A stretch of 64,000 nt of DNA from an uncultured Anaerolineae bacterium (GTDB taxonomy: Bacteria; Chloroflexota; Anaerolineae; Aggregatilineales; Phototrophicaceae): positions 1 through 64,000 of the forward strand of contig CALDYP010000024.1 in the NCBI GenBank assembly GCA_937944445.1, written 5' to 3'. Positions 1 through 9,250 of the stretch are shown here, one piece after another. Under the pieces are notes generated by a model that was not told the DNA's origin, made no database searches, and saw nothing but the letters and a program-made list of their open reading frames with translations. Every line of letters starts with the position of its first letter. Positions within the stretch are counted from its first letter, which is position 1. The translations under genes and the position numbers were made by a program.

Positions 1-109
1 GGATGAGTTCCCACAAGCACATCACGCTGCGTCGCCGCTTATTTTCTTCTTACGCGGCTGTGTTAAAACAGCAGGTGGTGTATTGTTCCGACTCAATCAC
101 GGGGGTGAT

Positions 110-1981
110 ATGTCCCAAGCGTATACCTTTCAAGCAGAGACGCAGCAGCTTTTAGACATCCTGATTCACTCGCTCTACACCGAGCGCGACATCTTCTTAA
201 GAGAACTCATCAGCAATGCCAGCGACGCGCTCAACCGCATGCAGTTTGAGCTGCTCACCAACACCGACGTGCTCGACCCTGACGCCGAGCTGTCGATTGA
301 CGTGATCGCCGACGAAGAAGCTGGCACGCTGACGGTCAGCGACAGCGGCATCGGCATGACCGAGGCGGAAATCCGCGAGAACCTCGGCACGATCGCCCGC
401 AGCGGCGCGAAGCACTTCATCCAAGCGGTGAAAGAGGCCCCCAACGCTGAGGCGGCGCAGAAGATCATCGGGCAGTTCGGCGTGGGCTTTTACAGCGTGT
501 TCATGGTGGCGGACAAAGTGCGCGTCGTGTCGCGCTCTTACAAGCCGGACGCGCAGGCCGTGGCGTGGGAAGCGACCGGTGGCACGACGTACACCGTCGA
601 ACCCGCTGAAAAGGCCGAGCGCGGCACGGACATCATCATCACGCTTAAAGAAGACGCCAAAGACTACCTGCACACGTGGAAGTTGAAGAACATCATCAAG
701 CGCTACAGCGACTTCATCGAGTTCCCGATCCACGTCAACAACGAGGAAGAGCCAGCCAACGAACGGCAGGCGATCTGGCGCAAGGCCATCAAAGAGGTGA
801 GCGACGAGGACTACAAACAGTTCTACCAGAGCCTGACGATGGACTTTGACGACCCGCTGCACCGCCTGCACATCCGCGCGGACGTGCCGATGCAGTACTA
901 CAGCGTGCTGTTCGTCCCCAGCAGCAGCCAGCAGACCGTCTTCAACCTGCGGCGCGAGCCGGGCCTGAAGCTCTACGCGCGCAAGGTTTTGATCCAAGAC
1001 TACTGCAAAGACCTGCTGCCGGAGTACCTCCAGTTCATTCAGGGCGTGGTGGACAGCGAAGATCTGCCACTGAACGTCAGCCGTGAGAGCGTCAAGAGCG
1101 ACCGCATCATGGCCAACCTGCGCAGCGCCCTCACTAAGCGCGTCCTGAGCGACTTCAAACGCCTGCTGACCAACGAGCGCGACACGTACATCAAGCTCTT
1201 CAAAGAGTTCGGGCGGTTCATCAAGCAAGGCGTTGTGATCGCGCCGCAGGATCGGGACGACGTGATGGAGCTGCTCTTGTTCCACAGCAGCCGCGAGGAC
1301 AGCGAGACGGCCTACGTCACCCTGTCGGAGTACGTCGGGCGCATGGCCGAGAATCAGAAGGATATCTACTTTGTTGTGGCCGATGACTTCCAAAGCGCGC
1401 GCCGCAGCCCGCACCTTGACGCCTTCCGCCAGCGCGGCGTGGAGGTGCTCTACTTCTGCGACCCGGTGGATGCCCTGCTGCCGATGGGCCTGACGCACTA
1501 CAAGGACGCCAAGCTCATCAGCGTGGACGACGCCAGCATTGACCTCTCCAACATCGGGACGCCCCAAAACGAAGAAGCCCAGCCGGAGCCGCTGGCCGAG
1601 CAAAGCGTTGAGACGCTGATCGAACGGGTGAAGCGCGTGCTCGGTGAGCGGGTGAAGGGCGTGCAAGAGAGCAAGACGCTGGTCGGCAGCCCGGCGCGCC
1701 TCGTCAGCACCGATTCTGACGGCAGCCGCCACATGTTCCGCATCAACCGTCTGATGGAGCGCGACTACAAGCTGCCGATCAAGACGCTGGAGCTGAACCC
1801 ACGCCACCCGCTGATGCACAACCTCGCACAGCGCATCGCGGCGCAGCCCGACGACCCGCTGATCGACACGGTGATTGAGCAGGTGTTCGAGACGGCGCTG
1901 CTGCAAGAGGGCATCCACCCTGACCCGGCCAGCATGGCCGACCGCCTCACGCGGCTGATGGAGGCGGCCACGCGCAGCTAG
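110..1981 (+). CDS. htpG: Molecular chaperone HtpG (Hsp90 family)
   Basis: Bacterial Hsp90, a cytosolic ATP-dependent dimeric chaperone. The 623-residue product has nearly the length of E. coli HtpG. The N-terminal GHKL ATPase domain shows ELISNASDAL, DSGIGMT and GQFGVGFYSVF, which form the nucleotide pocket and lid. The middle domain includes LPLNVSRES, and the C-terminal dimerisation region follows. An in-frame TTG lies at 83, but the ATG at 110 follows GGGGGTGAT at ribosome-site distance and begins the conserved MSQAYTFQAE stretch, so 110 is preferred. The gene stands alone and is convergent with the next one, with a single base between the two stop codons. Identity is certain from the motifs. 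Confidence 0.97.
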   Translation: MSQAYTFQAETQQLLDILIHSLYTERDIFLRELISNASDALNRMQFELLTNTDVLDPDAELSIDVIADEEAGTLTVSDSGIGMTEAEIRENLGTIARSGAKHFIQAVKEAPNAEAAQKIIGQFGVGFYSVFMVADKVRVVSRSYKPDAQAVAWEATGGTTYTVEPAEKAERGTDIIITLKEDAKDYLHTWKLKNIIKRYSDFIEFPIHVNNEEEPANERQAIWRKAIKEVSDEDYKQFYQSLTMDFDDPLHRLHIRADVPMQYYSVLFVPSSSQQTVFNLRREPGLKLYARKVLIQDYCKDLLPEYLQFIQGVVDSEDLPLNVSRESVKSDRIMANLRSALTKRVLSDFKRLLTNERDTYIKLFKEFGRFIKQGVVIAPQDRDDVMELLLFHSSREDSETAYVTLSEYVGRMAENQKDIYFVVADDFQSARRSPHLDAFRQRGVEVLYFCDPVDALLPMGLTHYKDAKLISVDDASIDLSNIGTPQNEEAQPEPLAEQSVETLIERVKRVLGERVKGVQESKTLVGSPARLVSTDSDGSRHMFRINRLMERDYKLPIKTLELNPRHPLMHNLAQRIAAQPDDPLIDTVIEQVFETALLQEGIHPDPASMADRLTRLMEAATRS

Positions 1982-1982
1982 C

Positions 1983-3005
1983 TCATTCGATCCGCGCGCC
2001 AGAGGACGGCGGCGCTGCTGCCAACGCGGCAAGGCGCTGCCGTTCTTCTTCTAATTTGCGCTGAAGCTGCGACTTGCTCAGGATGACGCTCTCGTCGTCC
2101 TCTTGCAACAGCTCGCGCGGGATGGCGATCTTGCGCTCTGTCAGATAGTCCACCAGCGCATCGCTGAACTTGCGCGTGCTGGCTTCATCCCCGTATTGGT
2201 TGCGCGCCTCGCGCAGATGGTCGATCATCCACAGGTAGACGTCGGCCTCGGTGCGGCGCTTGTCGCGGGTTAAGCCGAGGATGTTGTACTTGCGGATGAG
2301 CGTCACGGCAGGGCGGTAGACATTGTCGTACCAGTCGGCGGCAGCCTGCGCCATCGTGACAGGCTGGCCAAAGGTGCGCTCCAGCACTTGGGCATGGAGG
2401 TAGATGTGCCCCATCAGCTCCGGGTAGCGCGACGGCTCGGAGAGGTTGATCGGCACGTGGTAGGGGCGCGTCTGGTCGAGGTTGGTCTCATCGAGGAACG
2501 CGGCGTAGCTCGCGGCAGCGTTCAGCTCGTCCTCGGTCATGTTGGGGCTGAGGTGAACGCTGGTCGGCAGCTCGGTCACGTGGGCTTGGATGGTCTCATC
2601 GCCGTTCTGCTTGGCGATGCTGACGCGGTGATTGCCATCGCGCACAAAGTAGACGTCGCCCACCTTGTAGACCTCAATCGGTGGGACGCCCTGCATGCTG
2701 TTGATCGACGCATAAACGCGCGACCAGCGTTCGCGCATCTCGTTGGTGCGTGGGAGGAAGTCGCGCGTGAAGTCGTTGTAGCGCCCCACGCTGCCGACGA
2801 TCTTGTTCAGGGGGATGTCCTGCAAGCCGCGGTAGCTCTCTGCTTTGAGGCGCAGGCGCGTCTTGATCTCTTCAAAGCTCAACAATTCGGTTGACTTGCC
2901 GCGCACAAGGTTAGCGAGTTCCTGCCAAAAGGCCTTCGCGCGCGCGCCCTGGAACTTGCTGATGCCTTCCAAGTAGCTCGTCTGGAATGATGCATCTTCG
3001 GGCAT
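1983..3005 (-). CDS. ParB/sulfiredoxin-fold protein, possibly DUF4032-type
   Basis: A 340-residue soluble protein. Residues about 66-145 look like a ParB N-terminal/sulfiredoxin-type domain: after a GSVGRYNDF segment comes EVYKVGDVYFVRDGNHR, with DGNHR at 123-127, the usual nucleotide-binding loop of this fold. The C-terminal half is mostly helical and not recognised; it may match the DUF4032 family, recalled only loosely. No HTH typical of true partition ParB was seen, and no parA is nearby, so a role in chromosome segregation is not supported. An upstream in-frame extension to 3260 exists, but the ATG at 3005 begins the protein-like sequence. It is divergent from surE, sharing a 130 bp gap. 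Confidence 0.7.
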   Translation of the reverse strand: MPEDASFQTSYLEGISKFQGARAKAFWQELANLVRGKSTELLSFEEIKTRLRLKAESYRGLQDIPLNKIVGSVGRYNDFTRDFLPRTNEMRERWSRVYASINSMQGVPPIEVYKVGDVYFVRDGNHRVSIAKQNGDETIQAHVTELPTSVHLSPNMTEDELNAAASYAAFLDETNLDQTRPYHVPINLSEPSRYPELMGHIYLHAQVLERTFGQPVTMAQAAADWYDNVYRPAVTLIRKYNILGLTRDKRRTEADVYLWMIDHLREARNQYGDEASTRKFSDALVDYLTERKIAIPRELLQEDDESVILSKSQLQRKLEEERQRLAALAAAPPSSGARIE

Positions 3006-3135
3006 ACCATGCTCACTTTCTTCACAACATGTGAGGACAGCGCAACCGTCATCATAGCAGAAAACGGGGCGTCTGATACGTGCAATTGTGCTAAGATTCG
3101 TAGCAAGTTTGTTAGCAACGAACAGAGAGCAGATT

Positions 3136-3879
3136 ATGACACGTATTCTGGTGACGAACGATGACGGCGTGGATGCGCCCGGCATCCAAGCGCTGGCCGA
3201 GGCGATGACCGAGTTCGGCGATGTAGACATTGCAGCCCCCGCCTTCAACCAAAGCGCCACCGGCCATAAAAAGACGCTTTACAGCACGATCCCAATTGAA
3301 GAGACGCAGCTCGCCAACGGGATGCCCGCGCTGGCCGTGCACGGCTCGCCCGCCGACTGCATCGCCCTGTGCGCGATGGGTCTGCGCCCCTTCCCGCCTG
3401 ATCTGATCGTGAGTGGGGTGAACAACGGCGAGAACCTCTCGCAAGACATCACCTACAGCGGGACGGTGACGGCAGCGCTGGAGGGCGCAATCCACGGCGT
3501 GCCGGCGGTGGCCTTCTCGCTGGCGCGCCGCGACGCGCACGACGTGGAAGACTACGCCGAGGCCGTCCGCATCGCTAAAATCGTTGTGGCCAAAGTGCTA
3601 AACCAAGCGCTGCCGCCGCTGACGATCCTCAACGTCAACATCCCGCCCGGCGAGGCCAAAGGCATCCGCGTCACGCGGCAGGGCATCCGCATCTACCGCG
3701 ACGCGCTCGAACACCTTGAGGGGGCGGTGCGCATCGTGGGCGACCCGCCCGCGGGCTACTTCGACGAGTTAGGCACGGATTTGTGGGCGGTGCACCGCGG
3801 CTATGCCAGCATCACGCCGATTCACCTTGACCTCACCGCGCACCGCTACTTAGCCGAGCTGAGCAATTGGGATTGGTAA
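3136..3879 (+). CDS. surE: 5'/3'-nucleotidase SurE
   Basis: Stationary-phase survival phosphatase that hydrolyses nucleoside monophosphates with a divalent metal. The 247-residue length is typical. The N-terminus ILVTNDDGVDAPGI carries the paired Asp metal ligands, and GVNNGENLSQDITYSGTV supplies the conserved Asn and active-site Ser/Thr segment. The ATG at 3136 is chosen over an in-frame upstream ATG at 3088 because SurE proteins begin just before the ILVTNDDG strand. The next gene starts 14 bp downstream on the same strand, so the two may be cotranscribed, although their functions look unrelated. Confidence 0.96.
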   Translation: MTRILVTNDDGVDAPGIQALAEAMTEFGDVDIAAPAFNQSATGHKKTLYSTIPIEETQLANGMPALAVHGSPADCIALCAMGLRPFPPDLIVSGVNNGENLSQDITYSGTVTAALEGAIHGVPAVAFSLARRDAHDVEDYAEAVRIAKIVVAKVLNQALPPLTILNVNIPPGEAKGIRVTRQGIRIYRDALEHLEGAVRIVGDPPAGYFDELGTDLWAVHRGYASITPIHLDLTAHRYLAELSNWDW

Positions 3880-3893
3880 CTCAAGGGGGCGCG

Positions 3894-4985
3894 ATGCGAC
3901 GTTGGTTGTGGGTGTGGCTTGTGTTGGGCCTGTGTGCGGGGGTGAGCCGTGCGCAGATCGGTGAGGTGCTGGACAGCGGCTTCCGCGTCAACCTGCGCAG
4001 CGCGCCGAACGTCAACGCGCCGATCGTGGCCGTCTTAGAGCCGCGCACGCAAGTTCTTGTGATCGCGCGCAGCCCCGGCGACACGTGGTATCAGATCGGC
4101 TTGTTGGATGGGCGCACGGGCTGGGTGGCCGCGGAGTACATCAACATCGCCACGCTGGAAGCGCCCTTTGCCTTTGACGCAGCCGTGCAAGTGCCGTTTG
4201 AGGTCGCCTCGATGGTGACGAACATCAACGATCACACAGTGGCGATCTTCCGCCGCGGGCAGGCTCTCGGCAATCGGCCTGACGTGTTCAGCAAGATCGG
4301 CGACAGCATCACCGTCAGCTCGAACACATTGGCGGCCATCGGGGAGGGCCTCTACGACCTCGGCGACTATTGGTACTTGCAGCCCGTCATCGACTACTAC
4401 AGCCGCACGCCTGCCCGCCTCGGCAACTCGTTTGCAAACCGTTCGCTGGCGGCGCGCGTGGGCTGGAACACTGAGACAGTGCTCGACCCGTCGTATGCGG
4501 AACCGGGCTGGTGCGAGGTCGGAGAGTCGCCGCTGGCGTGCGAATATCGCTGGGTGCGGCCTGCGGTGGCGCTCATCATGCTGGGGACGAACGACGTGGG
4601 CTTCATGGACGTGGACGTTTTCCGTCGCAACCTGACGCGCATCGTCGAAACGTCCATCCTCAGCGGGGTGATTCCGGTGCTCTCGACCATCCCGCCGCGC
4701 CTCGACCGGCCGGAGGTCAACCGCCGTGTGGGGGATTTCAACGTCGCCATTGTGGACACGGCTTACATCTACAACGTGCCGTTGATGGACTACTACAGCG
4801 CCATGTCGCGGCTGCCGAGCTTTGGGCTGGCGGCAGACGGCTTGCACCCGAATGTGGCCGGGCGCGGCTACGTGGATTCGGCGGTGTTCAACGCTAACAC
4901 GCTGCGCTACGGCTACAACGTGCGCAACCTGCTGCTGCTGACGACGCTCGACGCGCTGTGGCGGGCGGTCATCGCGCGCGGCTGA
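3894..4985 (+). CDS. Secreted SH3b-SGNH/GDSL hydrolase
   Basis: A 363-residue exported protein. The ATG at 3894 follows AAGGGGG and opens a signal peptide (MRRWLWVWLVLGLCAGVSRA). A bacterial SH3 domain follows (about residues 20-75; NLRSAPNVNAPIVAVL), then an SGNH hydrolase domain. The SGNH blocks are visible: GDSITVSSN with the nucleophile Ser, LGTNDVGFMD with the block III Gly/Asn, and DGLHPNVAGRGY with the catalytic Asp and His. This suggests an extracytoplasmic esterase or deacetylase held at the wall or glycans by SH3b; the substrate cannot be read. The gene follows surE closely and converges on the downstream membrane-protein gene. Confidence 0.85.
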   Translation: MRRWLWVWLVLGLCAGVSRAQIGEVLDSGFRVNLRSAPNVNAPIVAVLEPRTQVLVIARSPGDTWYQIGLLDGRTGWVAAEYINIATLEAPFAFDAAVQVPFEVASMVTNINDHTVAIFRRGQALGNRPDVFSKIGDSITVSSNTLAAIGEGLYDLGDYWYLQPVIDYYSRTPARLGNSFANRSLAARVGWNTETVLDPSYAEPGWCEVGESPLACEYRWVRPAVALIMLGTNDVGFMDVDVFRRNLTRIVETSILSGVIPVLSTIPPRLDRPEVNRRVGDFNVAIVDTAYIYNVPLMDYYSAMSRLPSFGLAADGLHPNVAGRGYVDSAVFNANTLRYGYNVRNLLLLTTLDALWRAVIARG

Positions 4986-4991
4986 GCAGCC

Positions 4992-6239
4992 TCACCACCA
5001 CACGTAGATCAGTTGCAGGTAGGGGCGGGTCAGGTGGAGGTAGTACCAGTTCACCCCCGCTAGCAGGTGCAGCCCGAGCGCTGCGCCTGCCAGCAGCAGG
5101 CGCGGATCGCGCCAACCGTGAGCGCGGTGATGGCGCAGCAATAGCAGCAGCGCCGCCATGAACAGCAGAAACACCCCAAACTGCGCCCCCCACATGAAGT
5201 CGCCCGCGGTCGGGTTCGAGCGGTCGATGAGCAGGTCAAGGTAAGCCGCGCCGACGAAAAACGTCAGCCATGCCACGTTGAAGGTCAGCGAGCGCGCCGC
5301 CTGCGGCAGATAGAGCAGGTAGACCAGCAGCGGGAACACCACCGACGCCGCGTGCTTGAGCAGCAGGTCTTGGTTGGCGGTCGGCTCGTAGTGCAGCGCC
5401 CACAGGTCATAGACTTCAAACGGCGAGAGTTCGATCCCCGCCCCGCCTGTCCACGTCTGCGTTTGGACGAACAGCAGCAGCCCGGCCGGCAGCACGATCC
5501 CGCCGAGGAGCAGCACCCAATGGATGGGACGACGTCGCACCATGAAGTAGAGTGTTGCCAGCGCCATCGGCGGCAGCCACGCGATGATGAAGTTCGGCTT
5601 GCTGAACAAGCAGACTGCTGTCAGCAGCGCATAGCCCAGCAGCCACAGCCCCAGCGGTCGCGGCCGCCACGCGGGGTTGAAGCACGCCAGCCCCGCGAAG
5701 AACAGCACCACCGCCGAGGGTTTCATCAAGTTCACGGTGGGGTTGTGGTAGACGTTGGGGGCGAAGAAGCCGAAGTAGAGGTTTTCAGGGTTGAAGAACG
5801 CCAGCGGCGCGACCCCCAGCAGCGCCAGCACCGCGCCGATCACCAGCGCCCCCTGCCCCCACGTGAGCGCGCACTCACCGGCCAGCGCGCGGCGAAATAC
5901 CACGAACAGCACCGCCCCCAACGTCAGCGTCGCCAGCGTGACGACGATCGCCATCGCTATGGTCACGTCCACGTTGAGCAGGCGCACCACGCCCGCCGAG
6001 AGCGCTTGAAACAGGAAATGCGGGATGTTGGTGATGGCCCACCACAGGCTGTCCAGCGTGCGGACGACGTCCTCACCGTGCGGCCCAAAGTCGCTGTCGT
6101 CCATCCAGCGGATGGCCTGCGGCAGCCAGAACAGCGCAACGAGCGACAGGCTGAGGGTGTAAAGCGCGCGTTCGCGCCAGTGGGCCGCGCGGGCAGCGGT
6201 GGTGGCCTGCTCGCCAACGGTCAGAGATACACTTGTCAA
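4992..6239 (-). CDS. Polytopic membrane protein, unknown function
   Basis: A 415-residue integral membrane protein with roughly nine to eleven hydrophobic helices. An early loop with WMDDSDFGPHGED is acidic, as in the first outer loop of GT-C glycosyltransferases, and FFAPNVYHNPTVNLMKP resembles motifs in putative glycan-related membrane enzymes, but no family is recognised with confidence. The longest reading begins at a TTG (6239) with no obvious ribosome site, so the exact start is uncertain. It is convergent with the SGNH hydrolase gene, with only 6 bp between stops. A role in cell-surface polysaccharide assembly is inference only. Confidence 0.7.
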   Translation of the reverse strand: MTSVSLTVGEQATTAARAAHWRERALYTLSLSLVALFWLPQAIRWMDDSDFGPHGEDVVRTLDSLWWAITNIPHFLFQALSAGVVRLLNVDVTIAMAIVVTLATLTLGAVLFVVFRRALAGECALTWGQGALVIGAVLALLGVAPLAFFNPENLYFGFFAPNVYHNPTVNLMKPSAVVLFFAGLACFNPAWRPRPLGLWLLGYALLTAVCLFSKPNFIIAWLPPMALATLYFMVRRRPIHWVLLLGGIVLPAGLLLFVQTQTWTGGAGIELSPFEVYDLWALHYEPTANQDLLLKHAASVVFPLLVYLLYLPQAARSLTFNVAWLTFFVGAAYLDLLIDRSNPTAGDFMWGAQFGVFLLFMAALLLLLRHHRAHGWRDPRLLLAGAALGLHLLAGVNWYYLHLTRPYLQLIYVWW

Positions 6240-6342
6240 AGGGGTTTATCCGTCGTTGGTCGGTTAAGTGACGCCATTATAGGGGAAATTTGTGCGATCT
6301 TTACAGGGGGTTGGCGTGCCATCCCATCACCCCAACAAACAC

Positions 6343-6362
6343 GGACGCAACAGGCCGCGTCC
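6343..6362. repeat. Palindromic intergenic repeat, family I (copy 1)
   Basis: The 20-mer GGACGCAACAGGCCGCGTCC matches the copy at 17840-17859 except at two positions. It lies in the 241 bp gap between a minus-strand membrane-protein gene and a plus-strand HEAT gene. The two changes break the central stem pairs, so this copy looks partly decayed. Confidence 0.7.
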
Positions 6363-6480
6363 ATCGCTTCATTGCTACAAGATATGGTGGATGGTCAGGC
6401 CAAAGGCGCAGGGCAGCAGTGCATTTGCGCATCCTGTGCTACAATCGAAACAATAGGGCGGATGCACGAAACGTTAAAAC

Positions 6481-7461
6481 ATGAGCATTCCAACTCCTGA
6501 CAACATCTGGCGCTTGCAAGCCAATGCAGATATTGATGGCCTCATCCAAGCCCTCGAGGCAGCAGACGCCACGACGCGCCGCCGCGCCGCTGCTGCGCTG
6601 CGGGCCATTGGGGCTGTGTCAGCCCTGCCAGCCCTGCGCATGGCCATCAGCCGCGAGATGGACGAAGAGACGCGCAGCCTGTTGATCACTGTCACCGAAT
6701 CGCTGACTGAGGAAAGCGGCGAGGACATCAACGAGTCGCGCGTGCTGACGCCAGTTGACCTGCTGGCGGTGGAGCTGGCCAGCGACGACCTGCCAACGGC
6801 GGTTGCCGCGGCGCAGAAGCTGGCCGAGCTGGGCGACAAGACCGCCGTCGTCCCGTTAATCCTGACGTTCAATGACGTATCCGCGCCGATTAACCTGCGA
6901 TTGGCGGTGGCGGAGGCGCTGCTCAAGCTGGAGAGCGCGCCGGTCGAGGTGGCGCTGCTGGCCAATTTGCGCCATCAAGACTGGGAAATTCGGCGCAACG
7001 GCGCGGCCATCCTCGGCAAGTTGAAAGCCGAGTGGGCAATTGAGCCGCTGGGCAAGGCTCTGGGGGATCCACACCCGACGGTGCGCAAGACGGCACTGGC
7101 GGCGCTCAAGTACATCGGAACGCCGGAGGCGCGCAAGGTGGTTGCGCGCTTTGCCACCGGCCTCCAGCGCAGCCAGCAGGCCACCACCACGACGACCCCT
7201 GCCAGTCAGCCGCGCAGCCGCCTGCTCGACAAGCCGCTGCCCATCCCAACCGCGGCTGCGCCGCAACCATCGGCTGCGCCTGACGAATCGAGCGCTCCGC
7301 TGGAAACGCTGCCGAAGGATGTGCCGATCATCCGCGTGTCGGATCTCAAAAACCGCAGCACGGACAACTCGCAGAATCACCAATCAACTTCCACGCTAGA
7401 TGAGACCGTCTTTGACGATTACGAACGGCGCACCCAGTCTGGGGATGACCGCACACCATAA
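6481..7461 (+). CDS. HEAT-repeat protein
   Basis: A 326-residue cytoplasmic protein with no signal peptide or TM segment. Residues about 10-235 form repeated helical pairs of HEAT/PBS-lyase type, for example RRRAAAALRAIGAVSALPAL, VAAAQKLAELGDKTAVVPLI, EIRRNGAAILGKLKAEWAIEP and VRKTALAALKYIGTPEARKV. The last ~90 residues are low-complexity and Pro/Ser/Thr-rich, likely disordered. The role is probably a protein-binding scaffold; no catalytic motif is present. An extended -10 (TGCTACAAT, about 6437-6445) lies upstream. The secreted SH3b gene starts 10 bp after the stop, so the two are probably cotranscribed. Confidence 0.8.
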   Translation: MSIPTPDNIWRLQANADIDGLIQALEAADATTRRRAAAALRAIGAVSALPALRMAISREMDEETRSLLITVTESLTEESGEDINESRVLTPVDLLAVELASDDLPTAVAAAQKLAELGDKTAVVPLILTFNDVSAPINLRLAVAEALLKLESAPVEVALLANLRHQDWEIRRNGAAILGKLKAEWAIEPLGKALGDPHPTVRKTALAALKYIGTPEARKVVARFATGLQRSQQATTTTTPASQPRSRLLDKPLPIPTAAAPQPSAAPDESSAPLETLPKDVPIIRVSDLKNRSTDNSQNHQSTSTLDETVFDDYERRTQSGDDRTP

Positions 7462-7471
7462 GGATATAGCT

Positions 7472-9211
7472 ATGATGGCTCGGTTTCGGGGATGGATGCT
7501 GCTGCTGGTCTTGTGGGGGGTGATGCTGCCCACAGCGGCGCAGGGCGTGCGGGCGGTGGTCGTCAGCGAGTTTGCCAACATCCGCTTGATTCCTGCGCTT
7601 GGCGCGGAGGTGTTGGGGTCTGTGCCGGCGGGCTTCGTGTTCGACACCATCAACGGGCGGTCGGCAGATGGCGAGTGGCTGCGGGTGGTCTACTTCGGGC
7701 AGGAAGGGTGGGTGAACATCACCCCGATTCGAATTCTCGACGGTGACGTGGGCGCGCTGCCGGTGGCCGATCCGCGTTCGATCCCCTACGGCGGGTTTGA
7801 AGCGCCGCGCGCCGGTGTCAGCAGCCAGCAGGGGCCAATCGCTGCCCGCGCGCTGAACAACTTGCGCGTCCGCAACGGCCCCAGCCGCGCCTACCCCACG
7901 ATCGCCAGCATCTTCACCAATCAAGGCATGACGCTCACCGGGCGCACCGAGAGCAACGCATGGTTGCAGGTCAACTATGAGGGCACGCTCGGCTGGGTGA
8001 GCAGCCGCTTCGTCGAAATCCTCGACGGCGACATCAACACCCTGCCGATTGATGGCATCGTCGCCAGCGGCCCAGCGATCATCGGCACGGGCATCGACGA
8101 GTTCGCGCAGGTGCTGCGGCTGCTGCTGGATCGCATCAACCTCGCCCAGCCCTCGCTCGACACGATCCGCGCGTATTGGGCGGACGCAGCGCTGACGGGG
8201 CGCGCGGCCTGCCGCCCCTACCCCGCCCAGCCCAGCGACGTGCAGATCTCTACGCCGACGCTGGCCGCCAACTTCGCCGTTTTGGAGCCGCTGCGCGTGG
8301 ACTTCAACGACAGCATGGCCAACCTGCGGCTGGCGATTCGCTTGTTCATTGAGGTGTGCAACCAGCCCGGCACGGGCAACCCTGTTGGGCAAGCCACGGT
8401 GGAGGGCGCGCTCAACGTCGTCAACACGGTACAGGCGCAGTTCGACAGCCTGCGCAGCCGCATCAGCGCGCTGCTGCCACCTGAGAACGACGGCACGCGC
8501 TGCCAGTTGGAGTTCAACCGCCGCCGCGAGCTGCTGCCGATCATCAACAAGGGGCAAATCTACCTCGATGCGCTCAGCCCGCGCAACTACGCCACCGGCT
8601 TCTGCTTCGACGGGGCGCAAGACGAGCAAATCTTGATCCAGACGCTGCCGCTGCCGCGCTCCAACGTCGAGCTGTTCGTGGCGGTTAGCCCGCTCGACGC
8701 GCCGACGAACTTCGTCGCCATCCAGCGCATCGGCGCTAACCAGCGCCTCGTGATCGGCCCGGTGACGCTGCCGCGGACGACGCGCTACGTGGTCATCATC
8801 GCTGATCTAGGGGAGCGCCCCACGCCGCCAGACGGCCAATTTGCCTTCCTCGTCAGCACCATCACGCAGCTTACGCCGCCGTCCTTCCTCCAATTCAAGA
8901 CCGATACCGGCGCGTTTGCTCTAACGCCGAACGCTTTTGATCCATTCTATGACCCGCCTATCCCCGGCATCGTCTCGCAGCCGACGCCTTTTGCCGCGCA
9001 GGCGACACCTACCCCCACGCCCGGCACGGTTGTCGTCTGCCCGTCGACGAGCTTCTCGTGTGCGCAGTTGTTCAGCTGTGCCGAGGCGCAGGCCTGCCTT
9101 GCGGCGGGCAACTTCGCGCTTGACCCGAACAACAACAGCATCCCCTGCGAGCCGAGCGAGACCGGCGGCATCCAGCTGGCCAGCGCCTGCTTCGCGCCGC
9201 TTGGGCCGTAG
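7472..9211 (+). CDS. Secreted SH3b protein with C-terminal excalibur domain
   Basis: A 579-residue exported protein. Tandem ATGs at 7472/7475 follow AAGGATATAG and open a signal peptide (MARFRGWMLLLVLWGVML). Two bacterial SH3 domains follow (about residues 28-85 and 125-185; the second has NLRVRNGPSRAYPTIASIF). The middle ~330 residues are Cys-containing and not recognised. The C-terminus after a TPTPTPG linker resembles an excalibur calcium-binding domain: spaced cysteines and an acidic/Asn loop ending DPNNNSIPCE, where the family usually has Asp-rich DxDxDGxxCE. Replacement of several Asp by Asn may weaken metal binding. The likely place of action is the cell envelope; the substrate is unknown. 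Confidence 0.8.
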   Translation: MMARFRGWMLLLVLWGVMLPTAAQGVRAVVVSEFANIRLIPALGAEVLGSVPAGFVFDTINGRSADGEWLRVVYFGQEGWVNITPIRILDGDVGALPVADPRSIPYGGFEAPRAGVSSQQGPIAARALNNLRVRNGPSRAYPTIASIFTNQGMTLTGRTESNAWLQVNYEGTLGWVSSRFVEILDGDINTLPIDGIVASGPAIIGTGIDEFAQVLRLLLDRINLAQPSLDTIRAYWADAALTGRAACRPYPAQPSDVQISTPTLAANFAVLEPLRVDFNDSMANLRLAIRLFIEVCNQPGTGNPVGQATVEGALNVVNTVQAQFDSLRSRISALLPPENDGTRCQLEFNRRRELLPIINKGQIYLDALSPRNYATGFCFDGAQDEQILIQTLPLPRSNVELFVAVSPLDAPTNFVAIQRIGANQRLVIGPVTLPRTTRYVVIIADLGERPTPPDGQFAFLVSTITQLTPPSFLQFKTDTGAFALTPNAFDPFYDPPIPGIVSQPTPFAAQATPTPTPGTVVVCPSTSFSCAQLFSCAEAQACLAAGNFALDPNNNSIPCEPSETGGIQLASACFAPLGP

Positions 9212-9250
9212 GGCGCGGGGGCTTTTGTTGACCGTGCCCCGCGCTGGTGG

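Noticed and set aside
197-2032. 611-codon open frame antisense to htpG
   Set aside because: It is the GC-rich shadow of htpG; the product is Val/Arg/His/Leu-rich without any recognisable domain, and htpG is certain.
1983-3005. Chromosome-partition ParB
   Set aside because: Only the sulfiredoxin-like domain pattern matches; no HTH, no parA and no parS-like palindrome nearby.
5352-6500. Long plus-strand frame opposite the membrane-protein gene
   Set aside because: The product is a Gln/Arg/His-rich string typical of an antisense shadow; the minus-strand frame has clear TM helices.
7346-8629. 427-codon minus-strand frame opposite the SH3b-excalibur gene
   Set aside because: Shadow frame; the plus-strand gene has a signal peptide, SH3b motifs and a ribosome site.
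9213-9244. Hairpin GCGCGGGG...CCCCGCGC between two convergent genes
   Set aside because: The stem is good but the loop is 16 nt and no U-run follows on either strand, so it was not called a terminator.
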